The notes under the pieces: model-generated | The model's database searches: none | Seen by the model: the letters and a program-made list of their open reading frames with translations, nothing else | What the model was told of the DNA's origin: nothing | Origin: Rhynchosporium graminicola | Taxonomy: Eukaryota > Ascomycota > Leotiomycetes > Helotiales > Ploettnerulaceae | Direction of reading: 5' to 3' | Assembly: GCA_900074885.1 (NCBI GenBank) | Contig: FJUW01000056.1 | Location: forward strand, 341,571 to 405,570 | Length of the DNA: 64,000 nucleotides | Position numbers and translations under genes: made by a program | Shown here: positions 11,012-23,741 of the stretch, piece after piece | Numbering within the stretch: position 1 is the stretch's first letter | How the letters are laid out: each line of letters starts with the position of its first letter

Positions 11012-14000
11012 AAGAAAATCGCGTTTATTTGAAGACGCAAAGGGTATACTATTAAGGACTATTGCTAGGGTCTACGAACAATACCGTCATTGAAGGAAGA
11101 GCTACTTCCTTCATGAGGTAGATAGCTAGAGCCGAAATCAGTCCTCTTCATAGAAAATGCCTCTTTCACCACATGGAGCGTCTAGAGCAGATGTGCTATG
11201 AAGTGGGTGTGAGGCTAGTATAAGTGCTCCCTTAGTAATATATTGTAATATTCTCACGACTTTCCTTCTGATCGAGGTACAGGAAAGTTCGTAGATTAAC
11301 ACTTGGAAGCTATTTACGGCCCCAAAATGCAACCCTGGTGGCAGCGCAGCGGACATCAGGACCTGCCTCAACGCGCCGTCGAGGATGATACGATTCGCGA
11401 TGGCCAAAGGCCGGCTTGATGCTGCTCATGGCAAGCAAACAGCCAGAAAAACTGAACCCATCCCCTTCAATGTCCTGCTCACCAGGGATTTCAACAGGAA
11501 ATAGTAACTACCTTGTGCTCTTGACAGGAGGCACGGCTTCAGCAGCCAAAGATAGGATGCTGAACACTTGGAGAATAGCCTTCAAGCTAGCCTGCTGGTT
11601 ACCAACGCGCGAGAACCTATTGAGATGAGTCAGAACAGAGAAGCTAGAAGCCAGAAACAGCTGATGTAAGGGCTCAAGGAGTTACGATTTCACGTTGAAA
11701 ATATAATTGTATAGTGGTAACATTTGCCTTGTCGGATTAGCCGCTGGGCGTTAATAGATTGTCTGTCTGTCTGTATATCTACATAGATCACTCGACAATT
11801 ACACCGTTGATTGACTGTGCGGATATGTTTAGTTTATTGGCGTGACGTGGATAATAACTCGATTGGTGCAAACTTCGTCACTGAAACAGCAGTTGTCTGC
11901 ATTGTGTCCATAGAGCATGGCCGCCTACACATATCTTCTGATTCTCATAAACATGACTCTTTAGAGGGCAATTTTAGAAGATCGCTGAGCATTCTTAGTA
12001 AGATTTCCCTGGACAGGCCTATCTGGGGTTCTTCTTCAGTGAGTGCTCGGAGACGTTTTTGCTGCTCTTCATGTACGACCTTTCCAAGACATAATGGTAG
12101 TAGGTTTCTCAATCGTCTTATCCCAAAGGTGGCACGTATGAAGAATAGTAGATATCTGATTGAAATCGTTTCTAGGGGACACGTGGCAGAAATAGTTAGT
12201 CAGCCACTACACGGTAAAATTATTGGACTCGGGTCTTAGCGAAATTGTAAGCCCGAGGGAGTGGTCGTTGGTAGGCCTGCCTGTTCGTGATTCCATTGTT
12301 GTACGGTTTTATCCAGCAAATCAACCAGACTATAAATTCAAAAGTTCTCCAAATCATCTATGTAACCTAATAGTACGAACGCTGGATCTTTGACAGGATA
12401 TCTTTGACATCTGAGGTCGATATGGTAAAGGCTGCATAAGTTATATCTCTTCATAAATGCCATGGATGAGTTCGAAAGTGACCCAGGCCGAAAAAAAATA
12501 CTGCCGCGTATCAGGGATAAATGATACGTAGGACTAAAGCGTAATATTGTCAAAATCACCATTGTAACTAGGCCAGACAAGAGAGTCGTGAACAGTGTTG
12601 AATGGCGTCACAAGCTTATACTGCGAGACGAAACGTAAGAGTTATCGCAGGTTTGATCCTGATTCTTATTAACATTATCAATCACTAATTGAAAGTACGA
12701 ACCTTCCACTAGAACGTTACTTTAAATCATGGATAGATGAGGTGCAAATCATTCTGTTTAGTGACTGTTGAGGTGTTCACACACTCGCTGACAGTAAAGC
12801 GATTTATCACGTAGTGTAGGTGGGTGTAGTTCTATCACACACGTAATATCAAGTTCTAGCAGCTGGGTGCTCCAGTGGGAAACAACCTGTAGTCGATCAT
12901 CCAGAGCATTGACCGGCTCCGTCAGATCTGCTGTCCTTGTCGTGAAATCTTCGATTGATGCCTTGCTGGCTAGTATTGCTCTCCTCGACGCACATTTCGA
13001 GTATTTGCATATTCATCATTATGATTTTCTGCCATGACTGCCAAAAATCTCAGATTATTATTCCAATCAATTATACCGCGGACTTCCATAGCAGATTTCG
13101 AGGTTTCGGGAACACGAGATCGCTCCTGGACGAATCTCGCAATTTCCTGGTCCCTTGGCTTCATATATAACTTGCCTTCCGCACTAAATAAGCAGCCGCG
13201 ACACTGAAAGACGAGAGGATACAACATTGAGTCGCATTTCCGTTCTTTGCATGTGGAAAAGCACTACGTCTTAGCTGTATAGTTACACACCTCGGTAGCT
13301 CTAGGCGACTGGGTCTATGTTCTGGATCATAAGATTGAGAATAAGGAGTGAGTGTTATGTCCAGCTGTCTTTCTCTTAGATGCTGTACCTCGAAGATGAA
13401 TAAGCGCTTCATTTCTCCGGAGCTCAAGAGGATCTTGCAGGTCTATATTGTTTGCAAAAAATGATTCCCGAATTATAATCATCCTCCCTCTCATTATCTT
13501 GCCGCTTGTGATCATAGAGCAGAGCTACAATAGCCGCATCATCGACATATTACAAACATACCTCTTCTAGTCGCAACTCTTCATTTTGCCCATAACCGAG
13601 CCCTTCAAAGGCTCCTACAGGATAGAGTATAGGAGAAAAGCGTTAACGCACAGGAATAAAGGTCGGTAGAACGAGACAGAGGAGCTGGAGGTAGATATCA
13701 TATAGACGGAAGCGATAGTCGTTAGACTATACCACCTTTCCACGTTTACCAGCTAACCTCGCGTAGATGGTTTTGTATCAAGGCCGGTAGAAGGAAGGAG
13801 CTGGAAGCGCAGAACACGCTTATCGAATGCACGATACCTAAAGGCAGCTATCGACTCATATTATTCTTATTGACTTTAGCATATTTGCTAAATGCTAACC
13901 TAGAAATTAAGCAGGTTTTCCTTGTATTTGCAATAGTTCTATAACTCGCGACAATTCGCATGCCTTTATACTATACACCCCCCCTCGGTCCAAAGAGCAT

Positions 14001-14463
14001 TTATAGGTCGGCGACTTGAGTACTTCTTATGAATAGTAAAGAGCCCTACTAGAATTAGTACACTAGCAATAATATAGATATTTCATAGAGTTTGAAGTAG
14101 TCTTAGAAGATTAGAAGATTCTAGTATATAGAATAGGTTTTGGAGACTTAAAGGAGGAAATTGAGTCGTTGAACGCCCTTGATTCACTGTCCACAGATAC
14201 TCATAGATACCGTTTCAACCGGAGGGAGGGGAGGAAAGGGGATAGTATAATTCTGCTGAGCTATACTCTAGTTACTACTACCACGATAAAAATATTAGGG
14301 CGTAACGTTAGACTCTTCCAGAATTCATCGGAATATCGACTTCTTTTACTTAAGAGACAGACTTGTTTAGCAATAGTGAATAGTTATCTGTAAGAAAGAT
14401 ATCTTCTACACTATCGCAGACGAGAAAAGTAAGTAATTTTTTCAGATATTAACGAGCTAGTAA
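11012..14463. other. Low-RIP block right of hAT-1, no firm gene
   Basis: Base composition resembles 2691-6940, with CA and TG present; RIP-like loss increases again from about 13850. Short open frames occur on both strands (11138-11407 minus, 11416-11628 plus, 11811-12239 plus, 12338-12580 minus, 12970-13515 minus), but none shows a domain I recognise and several overlap on opposite strands. The block continues the same ancestral sequence as the left side, since the hAT target duplication joins them seamlessly. It may hold upstream sequence of the helicase relic plus other decayed genes. Confidence 0.5.
11945..12195 (-). pseudogene. Possible gene fragment of unknown family
   Basis: The minus strand has about 83 open codons including RRLRNLLPLCLGKVVHEEQQ, then an amphipathic stretch RALTEEEPQIGLSREILLRM. 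Composition (Leu, Glu, Lys, Arg balanced, heptad-like) is protein-like, better than the overlapping plus-strand frame at 11811-12239. It begins after a TAA and ends in TGA, with no start codon or splice context that I can fix. No family recognised; this could be an exon of a decayed gene. Confidence 0.25.
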
Positions 14464-14654
14464 TGTAACGTTCCTGGTTCTGACTGGTACGCGGTATACA
14501 AGCTCGTCGATTAGTATTAGCTATAAAGTAAAGTAAATAAGAAGCTCGGTTCTTAATTAGAATTAAGATATTATAAGTAAGTATTAATTACTATATGAAT
14601 TTAAGCACGAAGCTCTTATCTAACAGTAGATATACTAGTCTTATATAGAATCTT

Positions 14655-14760
14655 TATTCTCCTAGGAGTCCTCTAAAACAGGAGTCCTCTAAACAGGAGT
14701 CCTCTATACTAGAGTCCTCTAAAATAAGAGTCCTCTAAATAGGAGTCCGACTCCTCCCTC
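14655..14760. repeat. GGAGTCCTCTA minisatellite in the Gypsy-A 3' LTR region
   Basis: Five to six imperfect direct copies of a 14-16 bp unit built on GGAGTCCTCTAAA, followed by an inverted pair (GGAGTCCGACTCC and CCAAGTCGGACTC). Homology to the Gypsy-A LTR at 35452 and 41626 stops at about 14655, so the upstream (U3) part of this LTR differs between subfamilies and carries this array. Confidence 0.75.
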
Positions 14761-16163
14761 TGGACTTCTACCAAGTCGGACTCTATTATATAATTCTAGC
14801 TAGAGGAATCCATACTAACTAACTATCCCTATAATTACCGCTAAATATAATGAGATAACCTTTAAGCTACTTATCTTTACTAGCTTATATAATCCAAGTA
14901 GTATACGTAACCTCAGAATGTAATACTATCCTCCTCCTATATTAGTATAGTCCCTATACTTCCGTAATATAAGAGATATTAACCCTCTAGTTATTTCTTC
15001 CCTTTTATTAACCTTTAATATATTATCCCTCTACTATAAGAAATTAAAAGAGCGTATTACGCTCGCGGTACCTATAGAAAAGGTAAATCGTCCGGTATAA
15101 TCTTATACCCTTTATCGAAAATAACATCGTACTTATTACTTGGATCTTAAAGAATCTGCCTATTATTCTGAGTATATTCGTACTAAAAGATCTTATAATA
15201 TAAGTAATTACTTAGTTATATATCCTCCTCTAAAAGAGGTTTATTATTTTATTTAGCGGCCCTATCGATTAAAATAGCTTATTACTCTACTTCCTGATCC
15301 TATACTAGACGAATCAGTTAACTAGCTTCTTTTATTTCCTAATCCTACTATAAAACTAGTAGGACTTAAGCGGCCCGGCTTAGATAAGTTAATATCCGAG
15401 TTTCCTTTTAATCCTAACGACCTGATCTAAGTAGATCTAGGTTTTATCGATAGAAATTAGCTAGTAATACTAATTAGTGAAAGCTTAACTCAAGTTTCTA
15501 TATATTTTCTGAATATAAGTAATTCTTCTACTTTATTAAGTATCTAATAATACCTCTTTTATACTAATAGTCTAGAAGTTCCTTTATATCGTATTCTACG
15601 AGTAGATTAACTAGTTCAGCGTATATCTTCAGGGCTAGTAGTACTCCTGGTAGTGCTTTTTCTAATAAGGGTATATATAATATTAGGAATATCTTCTTTA
15701 TTATAGCTAGCGGCTAGAGTTTATAATTTAAAAGTCCTTTAACTCGTTTGATTTTAAATAACTTAAGTTTCTTATAGTCTAGCTTATCACTTAGTCTCTA
15801 TATATTAATATTTTTTTATAGAAAGTAAACCCTATCCCTCTCTTATAGAATTAGCTCCTAACTAGATTTTTTATTATAATAGTAAGTATTTAATTCTACT
15901 ATAAATTAGAGGTCTTCTATAAGTTCCTTATAAAGGTCTTAGATATTTCAGACCTAGATACGAGCTATATTATTATCTTTAATATTAACATCAGGTTCTC
16001 TATAGGCTATAGGTTCATAAGTATAACTAGCCAAGAATAGTATAGCTTTTATTATTTTAGTCGCCGAGCTATTATATATAAATTCTGCAAGTAGTAGTAG
16101 TTCTACTTAATTATTCTGCTGATAGTTAATATAGTAACGTAAGTATACTTCAACTATCTTGTT

Positions 16164-17716
16164 TATCCTATCACGGGGCGAGTGCAAAGAATACGTATAG
16201 TATAAATAGTATCTTTAATTAATAGGAAGAATTAGCTAAAGAGCAGAAGAGAATTCTTCCTTAATAGAAAAAGAAAGGTTATAATACTACTACTACTAGT
16301 ACCTTAGTAATAACAGTTAGCGAGATACTTAGCGTCGAGTATTATCCTAAGTATAACTTATTATATTACCCCCCCTTTAGACTAACTCCCCCCTATAGAT
16401 CATCTTATAGCTATCGTTACGAAGTAAAAGCCTACCTAGCTTTACTATACTCGATATTCTTATAGCGCTTACGCGAACTACTACTAAATCCTTCGTATTA
16501 TCCGTTTCTATAAATAAGTTAGAGGAGACTAATAATAATTAATTATATAAGGCTTAGTAATAGTATTAGCTAACTTAATACTTACTAAAGCTATATCTTA
16601 CGCATTTCCTTATATCTCTCTAGGCCTAATGCTTCTCCCGGGAGGCTAGCGCTACTTTATTTACAGCTACTATGCGATCGGTTTCCTAGTCTATTACGTT
16701 ATCTTTCTTATAAGTAGCTTCCCTACTTAAACTACTACTATTACTATCATTATATATATATCGGGCCGAATTAGTTTCCTAACAGATAAGAGTATCTTGG
16801 AACACTATTATATATAGTAAGAAGAACTATTTATTTATTAATCTATTATTTAGTAGATTTATTTAAACTACTTACTAAGGTAGTTATCTTCGTATTATCC
16901 GGCTAGGAGTTAGCACTAGCTTAGAAGAGCGCTCGTTCGAATTGTAGCAGATATAATACTACTACTATCATTTCTTATTAGAACTTAATAAGTTTTTATC
17001 TTATCTTCTTAACCTTATTCGGATTATTATAGATCTTGCTTAAGTAGCTAATTAGCTCGAGGGGGTCCTAGTTTCTATTTATTTCTACTTTTTATATAAA
17101 AGGTAATACTAACTCTTAGATCTTAAGAGAGAAAGAGAAATAGATAAAAAAAGTCTAAGTCTTTCTATTACTAATCGTACTCCTATCGATCCGCAGTTTC
17201 GATTCTATTACTATTAACTATATATCTTACTCCTTCGAAAGACCGGAGAACCTATTAGGAGCAGGAACAACTTAATATATCTTTCCTACTACTACTACTA
17301 GTATTACTACTTCTAGTTATTTCTAGAGGTCTTCTACTTATTTTTAGAGAACCTCTATAATCGATAGTAGCTAGGCTTCGCGTTATAAAGCCGACTCGGC
17401 TTATTACATATATTATAAATCTATTTGAAATTTTCTTTTATTAATTAGTTATAAGACTCTTAATATCGATCCTTTTACTCTGCTTTACTTTACCTTATTT
17501 CGAACTAATTCTAACATCATAAGGTAAGTGCAAAGAATACATGTAATATAAATAGTATTTTTAATTAATAAGAAGAATTAGCTAGAGAGCAGAGGAGAAT
17601 TCTTCCTTAATAGAAAAGGAGAGGATATAATAATATTACTACTAGTATCTTAGCAGTAATAGTTAGCGAGATACTTAGCGTCGAGTATCGTCCTGGGTGC
17701 AACCCATTACATATCC
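16164..17716 (-). mobile_element. Element G: 1.54-kb non-autonomous LTR retroelement
   Basis: Two similar 197-bp LTRs at 16169-16365 and 17515-17711 flank about 1.15 kb. The element is bounded by the perfect 5-bp duplication TATCC (16164-16168 and 17712-17716). The uninterrupted Gypsy-A sequence in the plus copy near 40235-40250 confirms the empty site. A C-run after the left LTR (AAAGGGGGG on the minus strand) is a polypurine tract, giving minus orientation. LTR ends resemble those of Gypsy-D (TCACGGGGCG) but the middle differs. The internal part has no protease, RT or integrase motif, so mobilisation by a related Gypsy is inferred. Confidence 0.85.
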
Positions 17717-20700
17717 TTTCGTTCCCTCTATTAGTCTAAGGGTAGAAAGCTATCGATAATTTCCTTTTTATTCCTAGGAAACTTATTAAAGTGTTCTAGA
17801 ACTTTAATATAAATAACTTATCTCGATCTAATATTATTTCTTTAGGTACTCTATACTTAGAGATTACTTTCTTAAGGTATACTTACGCTAAATATTTAGC
17901 TATAAGAGTACATAAGACTAGTACTAAGATTATATATTTAGTAAGTCTTTTTATAATAATAAGTATTATATTATAGCTAATTTCTATAACCGGGTCCTTC
18001 GATAGTAGTAATAGCCCTATAAATTCCTATGAAATTAGTTTCTAAGAAGTTAGAGGTATTAGTACTATAATTATCTACTCATAAGGTATATATCGAGAAG
18101 ACTTATTCCTAATATAAGTATTATGATTAGCTAGTACTTTCTTAATTACGCGTTAGAGTCCTTCTAACTAGTAATTCTTAAAATCTTTAGATACATTCTT
18201 CGTATCCCTTACTATCTGTACGCGGGAAGCTCGTACTATTCTTTAATATATATCTCTATTAAAGTTAATAGAAGCTAAATTTTCCTATTAACTCGTATAA
18301 TATTATTTTTTATTATATTCCTAGTAATAAGTTCCTTGATTTCGTCTAGAGATAGTTTATCCTTTTTCTAAGCTTCTTTTAAAGCGCTATACTAAGGACT
18401 TTTAAATGCCTACTTAATTATAATAGCTTCTTAGATATTAGTAACTATATCTCTATTATCTAGCTATCGGAGTAAGGCGATCTAACTATAGACCTTATTA
18501 TCCTTATAACCTAGTAATCTGCTTAGAGTATCTACTCTTACGTTATCTTTTCCTTATATATACTTAATAATTAGATTAAAAGAGACGAGTTCCTTAGACA
18601 TTTAAGCTAATTAACGATTATCTAAGACCTTAGTAGTTATAAAGGTTCGGAGATTCATATAGTTAGTATAAATAATGATAAGGAACTTAGCTTCTTATAA
18701 GTATATCTTCTAGTATTTAAGTGCTTTAACGATTATTATAAGTTCTTTCTTATAGATATTATAGTTCTATTTAGCTAGAGATATCTTTTCTAAGAAGTAA
18801 GCGACTAAGTATAATTATCCTTTATTATCTCGCTGTAGGTATATTACGCCTATATAAGTATGAGAAGTATTTATTTCTATTATATTTTCTCTCTTTTTAT
18901 TTAAACTATACAGGATTAGTTCTTTTATGAATTCTTTCTTAATTCGCTAGAAAGCCTTCTTATATTAGTTAGATCATATAAAAGGAACTCCCATTCTTAT
19001 TAAATTCGGAAGTAATTCAGTAATCTTAGAATAATCTCTAATAAACTATTAGTAGAAGTTAGCGAAACCTAACTATAAGTTTATATTCTTAATATCCTTT
19101 AGAGATTCCTATTCTTTTATAGCTCAAATCTTCTCTGAATTAATATTTATCTCTTCTAAGCGGATAATATATCTTAGGAAAGTAACTTATATAAATAAGA
19201 ATTCATATTTCGATAGCTTTAGTCTAGAATCTACTTTATATAAAGCTTCTATAACTTAAGTAATATAACTTTAATATACTTTAATAGTTTCTGAGTATAT
19301 TAGGATATTATCTAAGTAGTATATAGCGAACTTCCTAATAGAATCCTTAAGAATATTATTATTCTATCTCTAATATATAGCTAAAGTATTAGTTAAACTA
19401 AATGATATTACTATATATTCCTATAGCCCTAAAAGTAATACGAAAGCAGTCTTCTATTCATATCCCTCCTTAATCCGAATCAAATTGAACACGTTTCGTT
19501 AGTCTATTTTAGTATATATCTTTACTTTAGCTAGCTTATCCCGTAGGTACTATATATTTAGTAAAGGGTATATATCTCTTATAGTCCTACTATTAATTAT
19601 CTAATAGTTTCCGTAAGGTCTTCCTTTGAGATCTCTTACTTTCTTAATTACTAGTATATTAATAGTATAAAGTAACTTAGAGTTCCGAATCTATTCTTTC
19701 TTTATACTTAACTCCTAATACTCCTTAAGCGTCCTTACAGTATTATAGTTATAATAGCGAAATTTCTCTATAATAAGTATAAATCTATCCTTAAAGTTTA
19801 TCTTATAATCTTAAGTTTTATACTCGAGTAGAGCTCTTATATCTTATAGATCCTCGAATAATTTCGAGAACTTCTTATATAGTTCGATTAAATATTCCTA
19901 AATATTATCTATCTAACTAGGATAATTCCTAGGTTCTATCTAACTAAGAACCCGACTTAATTAGCTAAAGTCTATTAGTATTATTATTAAGTAAGTAGCG
20001 CTAGCTTCTCTTTTATTAGCTAGTTAACTATATTTATATTTATACTTATTAAGTATAATCTTCTTAGTTACTTAATCTACGATAGGATTATAGTTATATA
20101 GCTATAATATTCCTAATACGATATTGTATTATCTAGTAAGTATAATATCGAAATAAAGTTTTTCTTTATATCTATTAATAACTATCTTTATCCCTTCTAT
20201 TCTTCCACGGACTTACTCGTCTGATCTAGCGCTTTTTCTATCTAATAAGATAAAGCGATATAGTTTCGGGTTAATAATAATATGAATATTCTATTTCTCG
20301 ATAAAAGCTAGGTCTATAAAGCGTTCTATAGCTCCTTAATTAATAAGAGATTTAGTCTTAATATTATCTACTATAACTAATAGATCGACCTCTCTAGTAG
20401 TAGTAAGCTCTAGGTATAATAGTTCTATCAGGAGGTAATTATATACTTCCTTAATAATTCTCCTTATTATTTCGTCTAACTAAGTCCTAAGGCCGAGTTT
20501 ATAAGTAATTAGAGTATAAGATATATAGTAATAGAGATTAGCTTATCCCTAGATAAGATCTAGTACTATTTTCTAATAAGTACCTAGTTCTAATAAGTAC
20601 TATCTTCTTTACTAATAATATTCCCTTTCTATTTCCTTAATAATCGCTTAAGTATCCTTAATATAAAGGAACTGATTGAATTATTTAAATTCTTTTAGAT

Positions 20701-20868
20701 TAGGTTCTTCTTCGAGGTTAGCTATATAACGATCTAGTCGTTCCTCGATATCCCTAGTATTAACTCGGAATATAATAATAGTAGTATTATAATAAGCTAT
20801 AATATAGTTTATACTTAGGTTAAGTATATCATAAGTTCAGTAATATTCTATAAAATCGGACTTAGTTC

Positions 20869-21325
20869 TGTTGGATTTGTAACCAGTACCTTGGCCAGTT
20901 TTGCCTGCATCGGCATACACACCCTGTACCTTGTCAGTACATGGTCTTAGTACCTGGTTCAGTACTGCGCATGTACCTTGTTGTACCTGGCACCTACACC
21001 CTGTACCTTGTCAACAGCCTGTACCCTGCATACTCTATTAGAGTTACGGTTCTCGATAGAGTTCTACTACTCTCTAGTACGTATATCGTACTTCTAGAGG
21101 TTTCTACTGACGTAGTATGATTCTACGGTATCCGTGTCTTCTTCTTTGGAGTTCTGTATTACGTAGTATAGAATATTCTAGAGAGCTCACATAGCTATAT
21201 AAGTAGCTAGAATCTCTCCTGTAGTTAGCTCTCTTCAAGAAAGCAAGCAAGCAAGCAAGCAAAGCAATTCTTATTGATCACGTGTTATTCTGACCTTTGG
21301 CCGATTTCCACCTTGAATTTTCACA
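20869..21325 (+). repeat. Family F LTR (457 bp)
   Basis: Starts TGTTGGATTTGTAACC and ends AATTTTCACA, the TG...CA form of an LTR. Its first 170 bp hold seven GTACC words and are only lightly RIPed. The second half contains a CT-rich and A/T-rich promoter-like part with TATATAAGTAG (about 21196) and a GCAAGCAA run (about 21240-21265). Related copies occur at 25802-26408 and, inverted, at 63818-64000. The flanking five bases (AGTTC left, AGAAC right) do not match as a target duplication, so it may derive from recombination. Confidence 0.75.
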
Positions 21326-21874
21326 AGAACTACTCCTTCTTTTTAATTTAACCTTAGATAATAGCGCTTTAAAATCGACTATGAAACTTAGTAAAGATGT
21401 CGCGAGTATAGCTTAGTTATTATATTTCTAAGTAATAAAAGGCGTTATAATAGTTATCTTCTTCTAAACTAGTAAGAAAGTTCTCCTCTAATAAGAAGAC
21501 TATTTTATTACTAGTCTTAAACTTATTAGTAAGATACTAAAGCGTAAGATAATCTTTAGCTAATCTAGTAACTAGTCCTTATACGAGAACGCGCTAGGAG
21601 AGGTCTATAAGGTAATAGTCGGCCTTTATAGCTGCTAGCTAATCTCGTATCGATACTTTCTACTACAGGAAAGTAAAGTCCGATCTATTATCTAAGAGTA
21701 AGATCTTCTTAATAAGATAAGACTTCTTAGAGTGTGACTCTACTAATTCGGCGCTAGGGGAGGGCGATAGTTTGTTAGGAATAGTATTCTCTCTCTTAGT
21801 ACTATATATCGGAATAGAGTTTACTAGCTTATTAAACTCCGGAATACGCAGAGATTATAGTACTAGCTCTAGTA
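21326..21874 (-). pseudogene. RIPed coding remnant, possibly LTR-element gag
   Basis: The minus strand has a stretch with protein-like composition (for example RSDFTF, then IRD-LAAIKADYYLIDLS at about 21590-21650) and stops at RIP-type positions. It does not match the gag of Gypsy-A or Gypsy-D in this window. Copia-type gag is one possibility, but no zinc knuckle is seen. It is bounded by the F LTR on the left and the Gypsy-D LTR on the right. Confidence 0.35.
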
Positions 21875-23741
21875 CATCACGGGGCGAACATAAAGTATAT
21901 AGTGCAAAAGCTCGTCTATATTATAAGGAGAATTAACTAAGGAGGGAAGGGAGGAATAAGAGTCTCCCTTCGAAGAAAACATAATACTATAGCCGCTAGT
22001 AGTAGAAGTATTAGAATACGTATAATAATACGTTAAGTACTAGCGTAAACGCCTCAGGGGTTAAGTATACTAATAGGTATAACTTATCATATTACCCCCT
22101 TTCCGTTTCGAAGTCAGGGCTATCTTATCTATTCTTCTCTTTCTACTTATTAAGTACTATAGTAGTAGTAAGAGCTACTTTCAGTTCTTATATTAGTCGT
22201 GCGTAGCTTATCTATTTAACTAGATACTTCTTCGTTTAGCCTCCTTATTAAAAGGATCTCTCCGCTAGGATTTCTTTAACTTCGAACTCGTCTTTATCTG
22301 CTACTAGTAATAGTAATAGCTATAAGTTATCCTATACTTAGCTCGGTAATAGGTTAGTAGTAGCTAAGTATAATAACTATATATGAAAAATATTTTATAT
22401 TCCTAGCGGTATATCTAAGTAGTAACCATACGACCCGACTGCTTAGAGTACTATATACTGAGCCTACTTCGTATCGAGTTTCTTCGCGGGCCGATTCGTA
22501 TAAATATTCTGTAGATTTAACTAGACTTTATCTCCGACTTTAAACTCCGGAGCTTACTAGCGATAATAGTTGAGAATCTCTTCTTAAACCTATTATATTA
22601 CTACTATTACTATTTATACCTACTCCTTAGCGTCTTATAGCTTCTTTAAGATCCTATCCGTCTTTTAAATAAGTAAGTAGTTAGTAATAGTAATAAGTTC
22701 GTCTTTGTAATCAAATTGATATATTATACGTAGTGATTATAAGTTAGAAAGAAAGGGCTTACTCTTATTAATATAGTGTCTTAGTTATTAATTACTACTT
22801 CTACTAATAGTAATATATTAAACTAATCGTCTTATATAAAGTCTATGAACATATATAAATATACCTCTAACGTTTAGTTTATCCTCTATATAGAGCTATC
22901 ATTTTCCGGGTAGTAAAGCTATAGAAAAGTATTATGTAATCCCTAGTAAAGAATATACTTATATCTATAATATTCCGATAAACTATTTCCCTTAATCGAA
23001 TATAATTACGCGTAGTAATACGTATTATCTATTATAGACCTATATAAACTACTTTACTATAGCTTCTATATTAACTAATAGTAGTCTATCATATATTATT
23101 CCCTTCTTAAGCTAATCAATAACTATAATTAAGTTAGTATATCTTTCACTTTCTAGAATATTAATAATAAAATTAATAAAAACTTCTTACTAGATCTAGT
23201 CTAGTAATAATATTAGCTTAAGGAATCCTTACTTTTAGTCTCGCTATATCTTATTCCTTCTATAAGTATCATAGTTCTGAACGAACTTTCTTATATCTTC
23301 TAATATCTATAGCTAGAAGAACTACTAACTTATAGTAGTAGTAGTTAAATCTTATCCTAAGTATCTATATATCTTGGTATTATATATCGCTTAGATTAAT
23401 TTCATATATAATTCTTCGGAATTAAGTACCTATAGTCTACCTCGGAATTATAATTTACTTACCTCTAATAGTAAGTACTCTAATACTAATACTTTTAACT
23501 TTAGCGTAATAAGGAATACGCGCTACTTATCGCGTACTACTTTAGCTACTCTCTAGTATATACTATCTGCTTATTCCGCTTATAACTAGAGTTCCTTAAG
23601 TATTATAAGAGTAGTGGAGGTAATATTATTATCCGAGGCAGCTTTATTAACTACTTCGAGTTCTTTAACTTATAGGGTTTCGTTCTATAGTCGCGAGACT
23701 TCTTCCTCTTCTTAGCGTCTTCGATCCTATCGTATTATAAC
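21875..23741 (-). mobile_element. Gypsy-D, minus copy, truncated to the 3' LTR and pol end
   Basis: The LTR at 21875-22091 (217 bp) starts CATCACGGGGCG and ends TTATCATA on the plus strand; a polypurine tract adjoins it (CCCCCTTTCC). The minus strand then holds the chromodomain end and integrase of the Gypsy-D polyprotein up to 23741, where a family C LTR begins. At about 23050-23080 it retains the uninterrupted site that Copia-B occupies in the plus copy. The rest of this copy is not found after the family C sequence, so it is truncated or rearranged. Confidence 0.8.

Larger units (their letters stand above)
14464..20868 (-). mobile_element. Gypsy-A, minus-strand copy, 5' end missing
   Basis: RIPed Ty3/Gypsy element homologous to the plus copy at 35452-45977. 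From left to right it carries the terminal part of its 3' LTR (14464-about 14655 matches the LTR of the plus copy), a C-terminal chromodomain region (about 15480-15600), integrase (about 15700-18250, split by element G at 16169-17711), RNase H (about 18700-18950), reverse transcriptase (about 19000-19800), protease (about 20150-20350) and part of gag up to 20868, where an F LTR begins. The RT region still reads on the minus strand like the plus copy but with many stops. Five bases before it are AGTAA; the matching duplicate is not found. Confidence 0.85.

Noticed and set aside
14169..14393. 74-codon open frame on the plus strand
   Set aside because: No motif; it lies in a zone of increasing RIP beside an LTR.
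20864..21330. Inverted AGTTCT/AGAACT flanks of the F LTR as a longer terminal inverted repeat
   Set aside because: The other F copies do not share these flanks, so it is probably coincidence of the insertion site.
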